Source: Artemisia argyi
Lineage: Eukaryota; Streptophyta; Magnoliopsida; Asterales; Asteraceae
Direction of reading: 5' to 3'
Length of the DNA: 64,000 nt
Assembly: GCA_030686995.1 (NCBI GenBank)
Contig: CM060695.1
Span: 101,212,871-101,276,870 of the forward strand
Shown here: piece after piece, positions 23,901-34,670 of the stretch
How positions within the stretch are numbered: the stretch's first letter is position 1
Layout of the letters: each line of letters starts with the position of its first letter
Notes under the pieces: model-generated
Told to the model about the DNA's origin: nothing
Databases searched by the model: none
What the model saw: only the letters and a program-made list of their open reading frames with translations
Program-made: the position numbers and the translations under genes

Positions 23901-25711
23901 AATAAACTAAAATAGACATAGAGAAGCAAGTAATAAGCAGGAATAGTAATAAACTCATAATTGAGTAAAAATGCTTACAAATTTGCAAATTTCAAGTCAC
24001 ATATCAAACAATAAGGACCTCAGTAACATTCCTATTGGTTTTCCACAAAACCTCTAACCCAGGGCAATCCAATATTCACCCTGCTCCATCTTGTTAAACA
24101 TGAAACCTGCAACTTTTTATTTTATTTCTATTTTCTTGATTTTTTTTATATTTTTGCTTTTATAACTAGAACTGAGTTTTATGGTTTCTAATAGCCTTCT
24201 AAAAGCTATCTAGGAGCTTATGTATGCTTGTGAGTCCTTAACTTCAGCTTCTAACAGCATTCAATCTAAATAAGATTTTTGAATAAAAATGACATAAACT
24301 GAGATTTGATGATTAACACAACAATTGATACTTGAAAAAGGTTTATTATACTCTTAGAACATGAAATACAAAGCTTGAAAGCTAATAAATACACTGGAAT
24401 TTGGAAACTAATTTATTCGACACTAAGAAAATAAAATTACACTAGATATTTTTTTCTTCTGCCTCCCTCTCTTTCTTTATAGACTTTTGAGACTCCTTGT
24501 CGACCTCTGGTTGTTTCCCACTTGAATTGAACCCTTGGATTACTGTAATTCATCTCAACCGTTTAAAAGTAATTTTGGCGCCAAATTATTACACGTGGAA
24601 TTGGAGCAGCTTGAGACCAATTAAAGATTTTTGGTGTTTAGTGGAGGTGTAGGGGACAACTTAGGATAACAAGGGTGGACTATGGGTGAGTTTTGATCAT
24701 TACCCAGGCTGTAAGTATGAAGGTTGAGTGAAAATGGTGGAGAAAGCATTTAATGCTAAAGTGGGGTGAAATGATGGGGGTAAGTGAGGTGGAGTAGCCA
24801 GCTGGGGAGGGTGAGTGGTGATACCATGGGTGGTATTGGAGAAGATGGCTGGGGGTGAGGTGAGTGAGCAGTGGTGGTGGTTTTGGGGAAGAAGGGAATA
24901 CGGGGTGGTGGTGTTTGACTTTGTTTGACCCGGCTTATTTAACTAAGGGGGTTGGGCTGGGTAAGTTTTTTGGGCCCAAGTGGTGGACTGGATTGGACTA
25001 GGAATTGGATTATGGTGTTGGATTTGTTTTTGGTAATACAAATGGTCCGGTTTGGTTTTTTAAGATACAAGGACCAAAAATGTAATTTTGGTAAAAGATG
25101 AGGGGCTATATTAGTAACTTTCCCATACTTCACATAAGGACCAAACCTGCAATTACACATTAGTATAAGGACCACAAGTATAACTTTTATCATTTTAACT
25201 CTCAGGGACCAATTCTGCAAATTCCACAAACTCCAGGGACCAAAACTGTAACTTTCTGATTTTTGAAGGGTTGAATTTGTAATTTCTCAAAAGTTATCAT
25301 AAGGACCAATTTTGTCTTTTTAGAATAGTACAAGGGTGTAGTTTGATAATTTTCATTTTTAAACACCCAGGGACTAAATTTGACACTTTTCAAAAGTTAA
25401 GGGACCAAAGTTGTCATTTTGCCATTTTTAAACTTTAAAGGACTTTTCTTGACAACTTATGAATTCCAAGGACCTTTTATGACATTTGTACAAGTTTTGA
25501 TTTACCAGGGACTAGTTTTGCCAATTTTCCAAAGTTCAGGGACTGAAACTGTAACTTTTGTGAAATGTTTTGTTTTTCATCAGTTTTCAATCCTTATGCA
25601 TAAAAACACAATCCAGGGATAATTTTATGTATTTCAAGGCATTCCTGTGTGTTTTCATATATTTTTGCAGCTTATATGTAACAGAAATGATGAGTATTTA
25701 CACACTCATCA
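20950..25711 (-). repeat. 5' LTR of Athila, full length
   Basis: 4762 bp with TGAT...ATCA termini. The block at about 23190-24267 is absent from the 3' LTR. It has no coding content; ORFs of up to 96 codons match those in the other LTR and reflect repeat text. The minus-strand element is transcribed from this copy; I could not identify its TATA box with confidence. Confidence 0.95.
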
Positions 25712-25716
25712 AGCCT

Positions 25717-26501
25717 CCACTCTTTCCTCATTCCATGCGTACAAAAATTCATACGTGCATGAAAATCTCACATGCTCAACTCACATCCTCAATACCATTT
25801 CTTTATAACTGAAAACGTGAGGTTTGTCCAAGAATGCAAGGTGTTCGAATTGTGCACTTGCTAGTAATTCCTTGTTGGGTCTTGGATAACTCTCGAACCC
25901 ACATGTGAGCTTCCCTTTTTCAAAAACTCAATTCATTTCCTTCCTTTGCTACTGTTCCACGAAAGGAAAGCAATGGAGTTGTTTTGGCTTCGTCTCTCGT
26001 TCACAATTCCACTTCGCCTCCTCACCACCAAGCTTTGGTGAAGTAAGTTTTTCCCAAAACTCCATTTCCTTCTCTCTGTATACGTATACATACAAACTTT
26101 CATGGTGCATGCATGCATACCTCGAGGTGGTTTATTTAAAAACTTGTGTGGCAAACTCTTGGTCTCGTTAACACACATAAACATCTCGAAGAAGATGATT
26201 AAACTTAGAAATATAAAGGGTAGTCATTTTGTTGTAAACTTATTTCGAAACTAGCCACAAACACTAAACGTAATACTTGTTTCTTTTCTTTTTCACCCGA
26301 CTCACTGTCACTCTCAACGAGCTCCTTGAAAAGCTTACGTAAACCTGGACTCAGGAATCAGTTTTAAAGACTGGAAATGAGAAAACACGAAAATACTTTT
26401 GTTATATAAAACCCACGACACAGTTATGTAGTGAAACTAAAACATAAACTCACACACAGAAAATAGGATGTTAAATAGAGCTTAACGTAAAACATAACAC
26501 A
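25717..26501. other. Intergenic stretch right of Athila
   Basis: Continues the pre-insertion sequence of 10304. Only ORFs under 90 codons without motifs are present. CATGCATGCAT at 26107-26118 is an RY-like word. I see no gene. Confidence 0.5.
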
Positions 26502-26509
26502 AGTAACAT

Positions 26510-26639
26510 GCTAGCTCACTTGGTTGTGTCGTTGGGTTATGGGCTAGAGGTCGTGAGTTCGAACCTACGCTAGGCAGCTTTAACATTTTTGTTATTTTTG
26601 CAACTTCCATGCATTGACAGTTTCAGCCCCTCCAATTCT
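26510..26639 (+). mobile_element. Candidate tRNA-derived SINE
   Basis: TAGCTCACTTGG at 26511-26522 fits a pol III A box. Forty bases on, GAGTTCGAACC fits a B box (GTTCGANNC), as in plant tRNA-derived SINEs. AGTAACAT occurs on both sides (26502-26509 and 26640-26647) and could be a target duplication. The body is about 130 bp, short for a SINE, and has no clear T- or A-rich tail. It could instead be a tRNA-like relic inside an older LTR. Confidence 0.5.
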
Positions 26640-26647
26640 AGTAACAT

Positions 26648-28584
26648 AACACTTTCTTAAAAACAATCATAAGGTTTAGAACTTATAATAAATATTTACA
26701 ATTTCAGCCCCTAAACTTGGACGAAATTTATATTTCTTTTAAAACCTTTATGAGTTTTATAACTAATATACAAACTTTTAAACACTTATTATATTATTAC
26801 AATTCAACCCTCAAGTTTAATACTTGACGTTTTTCACCCAAAACTTTTATAAATTTAAACAACTTATATATTTTTACCAAGTTTCATCTAGATAAATATG
26901 TTTAACACATATTTTATTTGGCAACCACGTCAACGTAAACTATAAATAAGACATGATTCTAATATATTATTTAACCACGACTTTAATAAACATATAATAT
27001 TTTGGGAATATATATTAACACTTTAAACGGTTCGGGTTACTTTATAAAACTTGTATACACTAAATAGATATATATATATCGTTAACGAATAAGCAAACGG
27101 ATAACCTATACAAAAGCAATAAGTAATACATAACAAACAAGTTATATAGTATATAACTTTGTTGTTGAACCTTAAGCGTTTTGCCACGCAAGCCACCTCC
27201 GCCACAAAACCATTTCATCATCCTTTCATTATAACGATTAAACGTCATTCAGTAATCGTTATTCATTTACCAAATAGTATTTGGTTAGATTCTCAGATAA
27301 ATTTATTTATCAGGTTCCTACTAAGGACGCTTCCAAAATCATTCTCATACTCTCACTCGCACTTACTTTCATCATCCCTAGTATCACTTAAGGTGAGTTC
27401 ATAGCCTCGCTTTTACTTATTTAAACATTTTATAAACCTCGCGAGGGGGATACATGCTCAACTACTTGCTTTTATTTTCTCAAATACTCTAAACTTTTTA
27501 CTGTGAGTTCTTAACCCCGTTTTTATAAATGTTTTGGGGGAGATACATGCTCAACTACTACTTTTACTTTCATAAATATTTTAAACTATTTACAAATTAC
27601 TGTGGGACCATAGCCCACCATTTTATACATTTTATATCTCATAAAGAGATAACTGCTATAAACATGTTTACAAGTAACTTTTCAACTGTATGCTATATCT
27701 GATTTCTATTTCCTAAGTTTACTATTGCCAAAAGTCCCTCATATCATGAGCCTTAGTCACCCAGAGGGTGAACGTAAAAAATTGTGGATAGATCTATTAG
27801 GGATTGACAATCCCCGTTTGGGCGTTAGAAAAAACTACCAAACGCACTTTATTTGAAATCTAATAGGTTACTGGCAAGAACCTATCCTGAGGGCCCTTGT
27901 TACTATTATCCATCATTTATGATGAGATCTGTTAATCGGATGAGTGTCATGAGGCTTAGGGAAATCAGGTTGTAGTGCTGTGGGCGTATAATAACGTAGC
28001 TCATTGTTTTTATCAAATTACTAATTTGTGTTCACTATATAGCAGAAAATCATTATTTCTTGGCAAAAACAAACTATTTTGGTGTTGACCCAGTTTGGGC
28101 AAACCAACAAACTATTTCATGTTAACTTTGATTTTGATAAATCAACTGCTTTTGACTATAAACACTATGGATTTTACTCATACTTTGATTTTGATAATAA
28201 ATCGTTTACTAAGAATAGTATAAACTCACAAACTCTTTTGATTTTTGGGAATCAACTACTATACTTATAAACTCTATGAACTCACCAACCTTTGTGTTGA
28301 CACTTTTAGCATGTGTTTATCTCAGGTCCATAATGAGCAAGGATGGTACGAAGGAGCACGAATTCTTACAAAGGCTATAAATTTGACTATCATTCGAAAA
28401 CTTATTTAACAAACTTTAAAACCACTGGGACCTCATTTTGAAAACTCTAATATTTATAAAATTCGAATGATAAATGTTTTAAAATGACCAAATTGATAAT
28501 CATTTTCTACTAAAAAACTGTGAGCTATGAAGTAACACCCAATCTTTATTCCGCTGCAAATATTTTAAAATTGAGGGTGTTACA
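26648..28584 (+). mobile_element. Tekay-like LTR, 3' part, abutting Tat-A pol
   Basis: The stretch ends CCGCTGC...GGGTGTTACA exactly like the LARD LTRs. It carries the same GGTGAGT (27392), GATACATGCTCA (twice, 27450 and 27545) and CTATGAACTCACCAACC...TTATCTCAG (28271-28325) blocks. At 28585 the sequence switches abruptly to the integrase C-terminus of Tat-A. No PBS follows, so it is a solo LTR or a truncated 3' LTR. I could not find its 5' end or a second copy of TAGCG (28585-28589), so left-flank rearrangement is likely. Confidence 0.7.
27393..28325 (+). other. Predicted intron inside the Tekay-like LTR
   Basis: Donor AAG|GTGAGT and acceptor TTTATCTCAG|GT, 933 bp apart. The first 180 bp contain a partial duplication of the donor module (GTGAGTTC at about 27503). 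Conservation of the two ends in diverged LTRs is the only evidence. Confidence 0.4.
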
Positions 28585-30052
28585 TAGCGCATCGGTGACC
28601 TCATAAGGTCCTTCCCATTTGGGTCCAAGCTTGCCTGTGTCTTCTGCGTGGCTCGCGTCGTTAGCGTGGTATACAAAGTCTCCTGGCCTGAAGGAAATAT
28701 GTTTGACTTTTGCATCATAATACTTCTTCATTTTTTATTTAGCCTTTGCTTCGCGTATAGCTGCGCGTTCACGCCTTTCTCCTAGCAAGTCCAAGTCTAT
28801 GCGCCGCTCCTCGTCATTTGTTGTGACGTTAACCTCTGCTGTTCGTATAGTTGGCATTCCTATTTCAGCTGGTATGACGGCTTTTGTCCCATAGACAAGA
28901 GAAAATGGTGTGTCCCCGGTACTGGTTTTGATTGTGGTGCGGTGCGCCTATAAAACATGTGACAACTCGTCCACCCATTTTCCTTTGTGTCTGTCAAGGC
29001 GTGCTTTTATCCCTTCGCCTAAGCTGTAGTTCGCGCGCTCAACTAAGCCATTGGTTTGTGGGTGTTTCACTGAAGCAAAGTGTTGTGTGCTGTTCAATTG
29101 CGCGCACCAATCTTTGAATGGGTTGTCGCAGAATTGTTTCCCATTATCTGATATGATTTCACCAGGTAGCCCAAAGCGACACACAATATTGTCCCACACG
29201 AAGCGTTTTACCTGGTTGCCAGTGATGTTTACCACTGCTTTTGCCTCAATCCACTTGGTGAAGTAGTCTATGGCTACGATGAGGAATTTTAGTCCTCCTG
29301 CTGCAACTGGGAAAGGGCCTGCGATGTCAATGCCCCATTTATAGAATGGCCATGGTGAGGTGATTGGGGTTAACTCTTGTTGTAGTCGGCGCAGAATTGG
29401 CCTGTGTACTTGGCAATTGCTACATTTTTTAATCATATCTCGCGCATCGCGGTGCATAGTGGGCCAATAATATCCTGACCGCAGGGCGCGCGCCACAACA
29501 GACCGTGGTCCTGAGTGCATGCTACATGATCCAGCGTGAATTTCTCGGAGTACATAGTCTGCTTAAAGAGGTCCAACACATTGGAGCCAAGGTTGCAAGA
29601 AAGAACATCGATATAGGATGTTATCTCGTAGTTCAAATTGCTGCGCTGTGCGCCGCACTCTTCGAGCGTCCTTATGATCTTGTGGTAAGATTCCTTTGCT
29701 AATGAATTCAATGATAGGTGTCATCCACGTGGGATCCTGTTCTTCTATCACTGTGGATACTTCCATCTCCAAGATTGATTTATTTTTTAGAGTTTCTACC
29801 AATACCTGTTTTGATAAGTGCGCAAAGCTTGTAGATGCAATCTTGCTAAGCGCATCAGCTTTCCTGTTGTCCCCTCTAGGTACTTGTTTGATTGTGAACC
29901 GATCAAAGTTCTGAATTAAGGACTTGGTTTTTTTTGCAGGTATTGGATCATATGTTCATCATTGGCTTCATACTCTCCTAACACATGGTTAGCCACTAGC
30001 CTGGAATCCACGTTTGCCTTTAGGTTGCGTACACCCATTTGAATTGCAATAC
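28585..30052 (-). pseudogene. Tat-A integrase and C-terminal part of second RNase H
   Basis: Read right to left: the RNase H part after the Copia insertion (EYEAN and KADALSK-like blocks, about 30050-29800), a linker, the integrase zinc finger (HSG...CSNC, about 29520-29400), and the core with GIDIAGPFP, ISDNGKQF and HPQTNGLVERAN. Premature stops interrupt it near 29563 (where relatives have Gln), 28948 (Trp) and 28737 (Gln). These are the changes expected from C-to-T or G-to-A mutation. The last ~20 residues of the final ORF come from the abutting LTR, not from integrase. Confidence 0.9.
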
Positions 30053-30057
30053 GTAGT
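30053..30057. other. GTAGT target-site duplication of the Copia (left)
   Basis: GTAGT here matches GTAGT at 38764-38768. Removing 30058-38768 rejoins the second RNase H of Tat-A in frame, which confirms both Copia boundaries. Confidence 0.95.
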
Positions 30058-30120
30058 TGTTGGGAATTATACTAACAGTTACCACGGATAGTGAAGAAGT
30101 TACAACTGCAGAAGATTGTA

Positions 30121-30150
30121 CTTGCAGTGGAAACTCATTACCACTGCAAG
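30121..30150. repeat. Perfect 10-bp inverted repeat in Copia LTR
   Basis: The arms CTTGCAGTGG and CCACTGCAAG flank AAACTCATTA. The 3' LTR copy (38341-38370) has one G-to-A change in the left arm. Each arm contains the CCACTGC word found throughout the element. Confidence 0.9.
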
Positions 30151-30277
30151 AACAATATATTACCACTGCTTATTAGATAACTGTTAGGAAACGCGTCTAG
30201 ATAAATATAGAATAGATCTTGTGTATATCTTATTCTATTAGCTTTATACTTATCTTGTAGAAGAGGACTCCTTGTGC

Positions 30278-30287
30278 TATAAAAGGA
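30278..30287 (+). promoter_or_regulatory. TATA box of Copia LTR
   Basis: CTATAAAAGG is a strong plant TATA box, 266 bp before the LTR end. The matching site in the 3' LTR is at about 38498-38507. Confidence 0.8.
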
Positions 30288-30545
30288 GATCCTAGGTTAA
30301 AGGTCTGACATAAGTTGTCATACACGTTTCTAGAGCTTCAAGGTGTAACCCTAGTGATATCAAGATCACTCGTATTATTATCATTAATAATATTGGAGCT
30401 AATAGTTTGTTTATATACACTGTTTATATGCAACTGTCTTACTCACAATCAAACTTCTAAGTGTTACTAAGTAGATTCCGCATACTTAGTGATATAATTC
30501 AAAGTATCAATCTAACACAAGTTCAAGGTGTTTAGATCCATCAAG

Positions 30546-30561
30546 TGGTATCAGAGCCAGG
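30546..30561 (+). other. Primer-binding site, tRNA-iMet (Copia)
   Basis: TGGTATCAGAGCCAGG starts two bases after the LTR. It complements the 3' end of initiator tRNA-Met. Confidence 0.95.
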
Positions 30562-30608
30562 CTTTGATACTTTGATTTAGAAGACTCAAGTTTCACTCAG
30601 AAGAATCA

Positions 30609-33320
30609 ATGGAGACAGAAACCAGTAACTCAAACATTGTTGCTAAGCTTCCAAAGCTTAAGTTGAATGACTTTGAGATGTGGAGGCTAATGATAGAACA
30701 ATTCTTTATGGTCCAAGATTACACACTCTGGGAGATCATAATGGTTGGAAACTCTTTCAAACCAAGTTCTACTTCAGAGATGGTTGGTGGCAAGGAAGTA
30801 ATCAAGGTCAACTCTGGACCTATTACTAATGATGAAAGACTTCAACTGAAGAATGATTTGAAGGCCAGAGGTCTGTTGCTGATGACACTTCCCAGAGACC
30901 AAGTTGTAGCTTTCAGCAAGTTCAAGACTGCAAAGACTCTCTTTGATGAGATCTGTGAAGTTTTTGGTGGTAATGATTCCACCAAGAAGACTCAAAAGAC
31001 CCTGCTGAAGCAAACATATGAAAACTTTGGTTCAACAAGCAATGAATCTCTTGATAGCATCTTCACAAGGCTACAAAAGATTGTTTCACAACTCACTGTT
31101 TTAGGAATTGAGGTGGAAAAGGAAGACCTCAATTTAAAGTTATTAAGAAGCTTACCCTCTGAGTTTGGAACCAATGTTGCTGTGTGGGAAGATAAGCCAC
31201 AGATGGAGACCATGAAACTCAATGACTTGTACAATAACTTCAAGGTTATTGAACAAAGATTAAAGAAAGCTGGCAAAATAAGCTCAAGTTCTGGAAGTGT
31301 AGCACTTATATCGTCATCTCTTGATGATAGTTCGGATGAAGAAAGTGATAGTGATGATGACAGTGCTAACATTGTTGTTTCCACTGGTAGTGGAAGTGTT
31401 TCCACTGGTAGCTCAAAGATACAGATTGCAGGGCTTAGTGATACTACTTTTTATGCCTTTATATCAAGTCAAGTGGGTGGTTCAATCCTCAATCATGAGG
31501 ATCTGGATCAAATTGATGAAGATGATATGGAGGAGATGGACATTAAATGGCAAGTGGCATTACTGAGCTTGAGGACAAAGAAGTTTTGGAAGAAGACTGG
31601 TAGAAAGATCAACATCAGTGGCAATGAAACAGTAGGTTTTGACAAAAAGAAGGTGGAGTGCTACAATTGTCATAAGAAGGGGCACTTTGCTAGAGAATGT
31701 AGGAAGCCAAGGAAGTCTGAAAACAGGTCAACTTGGTACAAGCAAGACAAGAAGAAGGAACCTACTACTGATGAGCCAAAGGGGCTATTGGCCATTGATG
31801 GAGTGAGCTTTGATTGGAGCTTTATGACTAAAGATGAGGAAGATGATTCAGAGTCTGCAATGGTGGCACTAATTGCTTTTTCTGACTCTGAGGTACAAAT
31901 TGATAATGCTTGTTCTAAATCTTGTAAGGCCTTAAAAGAGTATGAGAAACTTAAAGCACAATTTAATGAGCAACGCATAGAGTTAACTCATACTAATTAT
32001 AACTTATCAAATCATAAAAGAGGCCTAAGTGTTTTAGAAACTCAATTAGAGAATTATAGGGCAAATGAATCTAAGTTCAATGATGATATTGTTGTATTAA
32101 GAAGAGACTTAGATTATCAGGTTGCTGTTAATAAAGTTCTTAGAGAAGAACTAGAAAAGGTTAAAGTGGCTAGTGAGAATATAATGATAACTAAGCAAAC
32201 ACTGGATCATCAATCCAAGTGTATTGATAAAATTTGGGAAGCCCAAATTGTGAGCAAAGCTAAATCAGGTCTTGGATACAAAACTGTTCCACCACCTCTA
32301 AGAGGTGTTCCAACACCTCCTGGCATTGACTTAGCTCACACAGGTTTAGAAGAATTTCAGGATCTACCTATGACCTATGGACCAAAGTTTGTTAAACCAG
32401 TTGAAATTGAAAAGATTCAGGTTGAGGTAAATGTATTTGATAGTGCTAGTGACTCATCTCTTAAAGATGAAAATTTGAATGTTGAGTCTACACCTAGTAC
32501 TCCTGAGAATGTTAAAGTGGAGGTTAAAAGAAGTGTTCCTGATGTTGTCAAAGAGAAGCCTAGGTTACAACCTAATGTCACTAGGCCCACTACTAGATAT
32601 GCAGAAATGTACAGAAGTAGGTCACCAACTCCTAGGGGTAATATGAGGAGTTGGAATCATGTCAAATCTAGGCAATTTGGTAGTGACTTTGTGTTCAACA
32701 ACAAACCCTGTCATATATGTGGTAGCTTTGACCATTTAGCTAAAGGCTGTACCTACCACTTGGGAAGAAGGGAAGTGTTTGGGAATACTTGGGTGAATAA
32801 ACACAATGCTAATAACTTAACTCACCCAAATCCACTTAGCAAAATGATTCCCAGGTCTGTTTTGCTTCACTCTGGCATTAAACCAATTTCCACTGCTAGA
32901 CCAGCAGTTTCCACTGCTAGACCAGCAGTTGCCACTGCCAGAAATAAAAACAGAGTTTACCCTAAGTCTCCTGTTACTATTTTTGTTAAATCTACTCAAA
33001 CAGGGAAAAAGACCAATTTTGAAAAGAAAGTTAACAATAATCAGAAGTGGGTACCTAAAATTTCTAAGCCAGCAGTTTCCACTGCTAAGGCAACAGTTAC
33101 CACTGCAAGGCCAAAGGTTACCACTGCAAAGTCTGTTAACAAGAAAAGGGTAAATGTGGGAAATGTTGTTAAGGCCTCAGCTCGTTGGGAATGGAAACCA
33201 AAAGGAACCATCACCTCAAACAATCCCAATGGTGTATCAATGACCTTTGATAGATATAATTATATTGATACACGAGGCAGATCCAAGTCATTTGTGGCTT
33301 GGGTCCCCAAAAGGAACTAA
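30609..33320 (+). CDS. gag: Copia gag polyprotein, long SIRE-type
   Basis: 903 codons, starting 47 bases after the PBS. Residues 1-220 form a UBN2/gag-type capsid domain (LKLNDFEMW, then TAKTLFDEI and LKLLRSLP motifs). Residues 245-260 are an acidic Ser/Asp run. Zinc knuckle 1 (CX2CX4HX4C) is near 350. Residues about 440-560 are a likely coiled coil, and zinc knuckle 2 is near 700. The C-terminal part (about 755-850) has repeated V-S/T-T-A peptides encoded by the repeated GTTWCCACTGC motif. The frame stops at WVPKRN, where relatives continue into protease and integrase; no pol remains downstream. Likely role: particle formation and RNA binding. Confidence 0.92.
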   Translation: METETSNSNIVAKLPKLKLNDFEMWRLMIEQFFMVQDYTLWEIIMVGNSFKPSSTSEMVGGKEVIKVNSGPITNDERLQLKNDLKARGLLLMTLPRDQVVAFSKFKTAKTLFDEICEVFGGNDSTKKTQKTLLKQTYENFGSTSNESLDSIFTRLQKIVSQLTVLGIEVEKEDLNLKLLRSLPSEFGTNVAVWEDKPQMETMKLNDLYNNFKVIEQRLKKAGKISSSSGSVALISSSLDDSSDEESDSDDDSANIVVSTGSGSVSTGSSKIQIAGLSDTTFYAFISSQVGGSILNHEDLDQIDEDDMEEMDIKWQVALLSLRTKKFWKKTGRKINISGNETVGFDKKKVECYNCHKKGHFARECRKPRKSENRSTWYKQDKKKEPTTDEPKGLLAIDGVSFDWSFMTKDEEDDSESAMVALIAFSDSEVQIDNACSKSCKALKEYEKLKAQFNEQRIELTHTNYNLSNHKRGLSVLETQLENYRANESKFNDDIVVLRRDLDYQVAVNKVLREELEKVKVASENIMITKQTLDHQSKCIDKIWEAQIVSKAKSGLGYKTVPPPLRGVPTPPGIDLAHTGLEEFQDLPMTYGPKFVKPVEIEKIQVEVNVFDSASDSSLKDENLNVESTPSTPENVKVEVKRSVPDVVKEKPRLQPNVTRPTTRYAEMYRSRSPTPRGNMRSWNHVKSRQFGSDFVFNNKPCHICGSFDHLAKGCTYHLGRREVFGNTWVNKHNANNLTHPNPLSKMIPRSVLLHSGIKPISTARPAVSTARPAVATARNKNRVYPKSPVTIFVKSTQTGKKTNFEKKVNNNQKWVPKISKPAVSTAKATVTTARPKVTTAKSVNKKRVNVGNVVKASARWEWKPKGTITSNNPNGVSMTFDRYNYIDTRGRSKSFVAWVPKRN

Positions 33321-33874
33321 TTCCTTTATTCTGTGTGCAGAGACATTCAAAGACTACTAATGCTAAACAAGATGGTGAATGACTTGGTTATTGTATATTT
33401 TTGTTTAACAATGACTCATTAATATCCTTGCAAGCTGTTTGGTGTATGTGTATGTTTTATGTCTGTTCTGCAAATGTTATGAGATTGTAAGTTGTATGTT
33501 AAAGTCACCAAGAGCCATAGCCAAGGGAATGTGGTCAAGTATGCTGAACATGGTTTCTACTGATAAGATAATTATGCTGAAGGTCTTACACAATTGAATT
33601 ATTAAAGAAGATCTTTTCATACATTCAAAGAACCAAGTTACAGCTTACATTCAAAGTTCCAGATGGATTACAAAGACCATTCCTAAACATTTGGCTACTT
33701 AAGTACTACTAGCTTCTATCACTTATTACAAAATACTTGAGGCTATGACAAGTACAATGAAGAAGCTGAAGATGAAAATGGAAAAAGAAGAGAAGGAGGA
33801 CTGTGAAGATGCTCAAGTACCAAAGTCAAGAAAATACTCAAGAACTTGGATCCATGGCAACATTCCTCAATCAT
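33321..33874. other. Copia spacer after gag, pol lost
   Basis: No ORF above 60 codons and no protease or integrase motif in any frame. The pol genes that should follow gag are absent with no detectable remnant, so this looks like a clean loss or replacement. Confidence 0.7.
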
Positions 33875-34324
33875 CTACTTCAGCTTCTCCTTTCCCTTAC
33901 GTATGATCTCAGCCTTCTTGCTCTGTCCAATATGTTCTTGATGAGGAAGACCAGGTTCTGGAGCAGGAAGATCTAACACCAAATTTGATGATGTTGGGAG
34001 AGATGAATCTCTCTTATTTGATCTTGGTTGGGATCTCTCTGGTGTGGAAGGAGGAAGAAATGTTGGATCTTCATTCTCTTCCTCTGAAGAGTCTTCATCA
34101 GAGGTACAGATGAAGGGAGAGACAAGCTCTCTCTCAGCAGGATCAGGAACATGGCTTGATTCACCCTTCCTATGTACATTCCATTGTCTTTCTTGTACTT
34201 CCCATCGTCTCTCCATTTCTCTCTCATAGTCAGAATTTTCAAGCCCCCATGGATATGGTGGTAACTCTTCTTCTGATGATGAAGAAGAAGATTTTTGATT
34301 AGAGATTTCTGAGTTTGATGACAT
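33875..34324 (-). CDS. Antisense ORF of unknown function in the Copia
   Basis: 149 codons on the strand opposite to gag and env. The protein starts MSSNSEISNQK and has a Ser run, an acidic Glu-rich stretch, a PYPWGLEN segment, an acidic DEDSSEEENED segment (about 76-86), a Pro-rich middle and a basic tail ending GKEKLK. I do not recognise a family. Upstream (34325-34420, minus strand) is a pyrimidine-rich leader with an AAACCCTAA telo-box and a TATTTAAT box, as in plant pol II genes. Antisense ORFs are known in Tat elements; one in a Copia element is less expected. It could be a captured gene fragment or an element-encoded accessory gene. Confidence 0.6.
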   Translation of the reverse strand: MSSNSEISNQKSSSSSSEEELPPYPWGLENSDYEREMERRWEVQERQWNVHRKGESSHVPDPAERELVSPFICTSDEDSSEEENEDPTFLPPSTPERSQPRSNKRDSSLPTSSNLVLDLPAPEPGLPHQEHIGQSKKAEIIRKGKEKLK

Positions 34325-34348
34325 GGTTTTTGATGGAGAATTGGGAAA

Positions 34349-34417
34349 TTAGGGTTTGAAAGATTATTTGGGAAAATTGGTGTCTGAGATGTGGTGTGTG
34401 GGGGTGATTAAATAAGC
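34349..34417 (-). promoter_or_regulatory. Promoter-like leader of the antisense ORF
   Basis: On the minus strand a TATTTAAT word (34410-34417) is followed by a CA/CT-rich leader with AAACCCTAA (34349-34357), then ATG at 34324. Spacing from box to ATG is about 90 bp, reasonable for a plant core promoter and short 5' UTR. Confidence 0.4.
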
Positions 34418-34670
34418 CAAGGTTAGGCGTTATGATAATTAATGAATGTTATTTACTTCTAGCTGTTTTGGTTGGTTGGAGGAGTAAATTGTTGGTTGAC
34501 TTTTGAGAAGATATTTTTGAATAGTAACTTGGTTAAAAAGTTACTTTGGATTAATCTTTATGGGTTAAGATTGAGAGTTATTTTGTGTTGAAGAATACAA
34601 CCCATATCATTGGAGTAATAAGGTGTGTATCTTAGACACACAACAAATGGTTATTGATTCACCATGTCTA

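Larger units (their letters stand above)
10310..25711 (-). mobile_element. Athila-lineage Ty3/Gypsy retrotransposon, nearly complete
   Basis: The element is 15.4 kb and reads on the minus strand: right LTR, PBS, gag, pol, 3' region, PPT, left LTR. Termini are TGAT...ATCA. The target duplication is GGCCT (10305-10309) and AGCCT (25712-25716), one mismatch. The PBS matches tRNA-Asp, as known for Athila. The LTRs differ by only about two substitutions over 3.67 kb, so insertion was very recent, yet the left LTR has lost ~1.08 kb. There is no env-like ORF between pol and the 3' LTR. The only coding defect I see is a frame change at the gag/pol join. Confidence 0.95.
30058..30543 (+). repeat. 5' LTR of Copia
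   Basis: 486 bp with a TATA box at 30278. An inverted repeat at 30121-30150 pairs CTTGCAGTGG with CCACTGCAAG across a 10-nt loop. Several ACCACTGC-type words recur elsewhere in this element. Confidence 0.95.

Noticed and set aside
25905..26171. 88-codon ORF with an overlapping antisense 83-codon ORF
   Set aside because: No motif, no promoter or splice context, low-complexity Ser/Phe content; chance ORFs.
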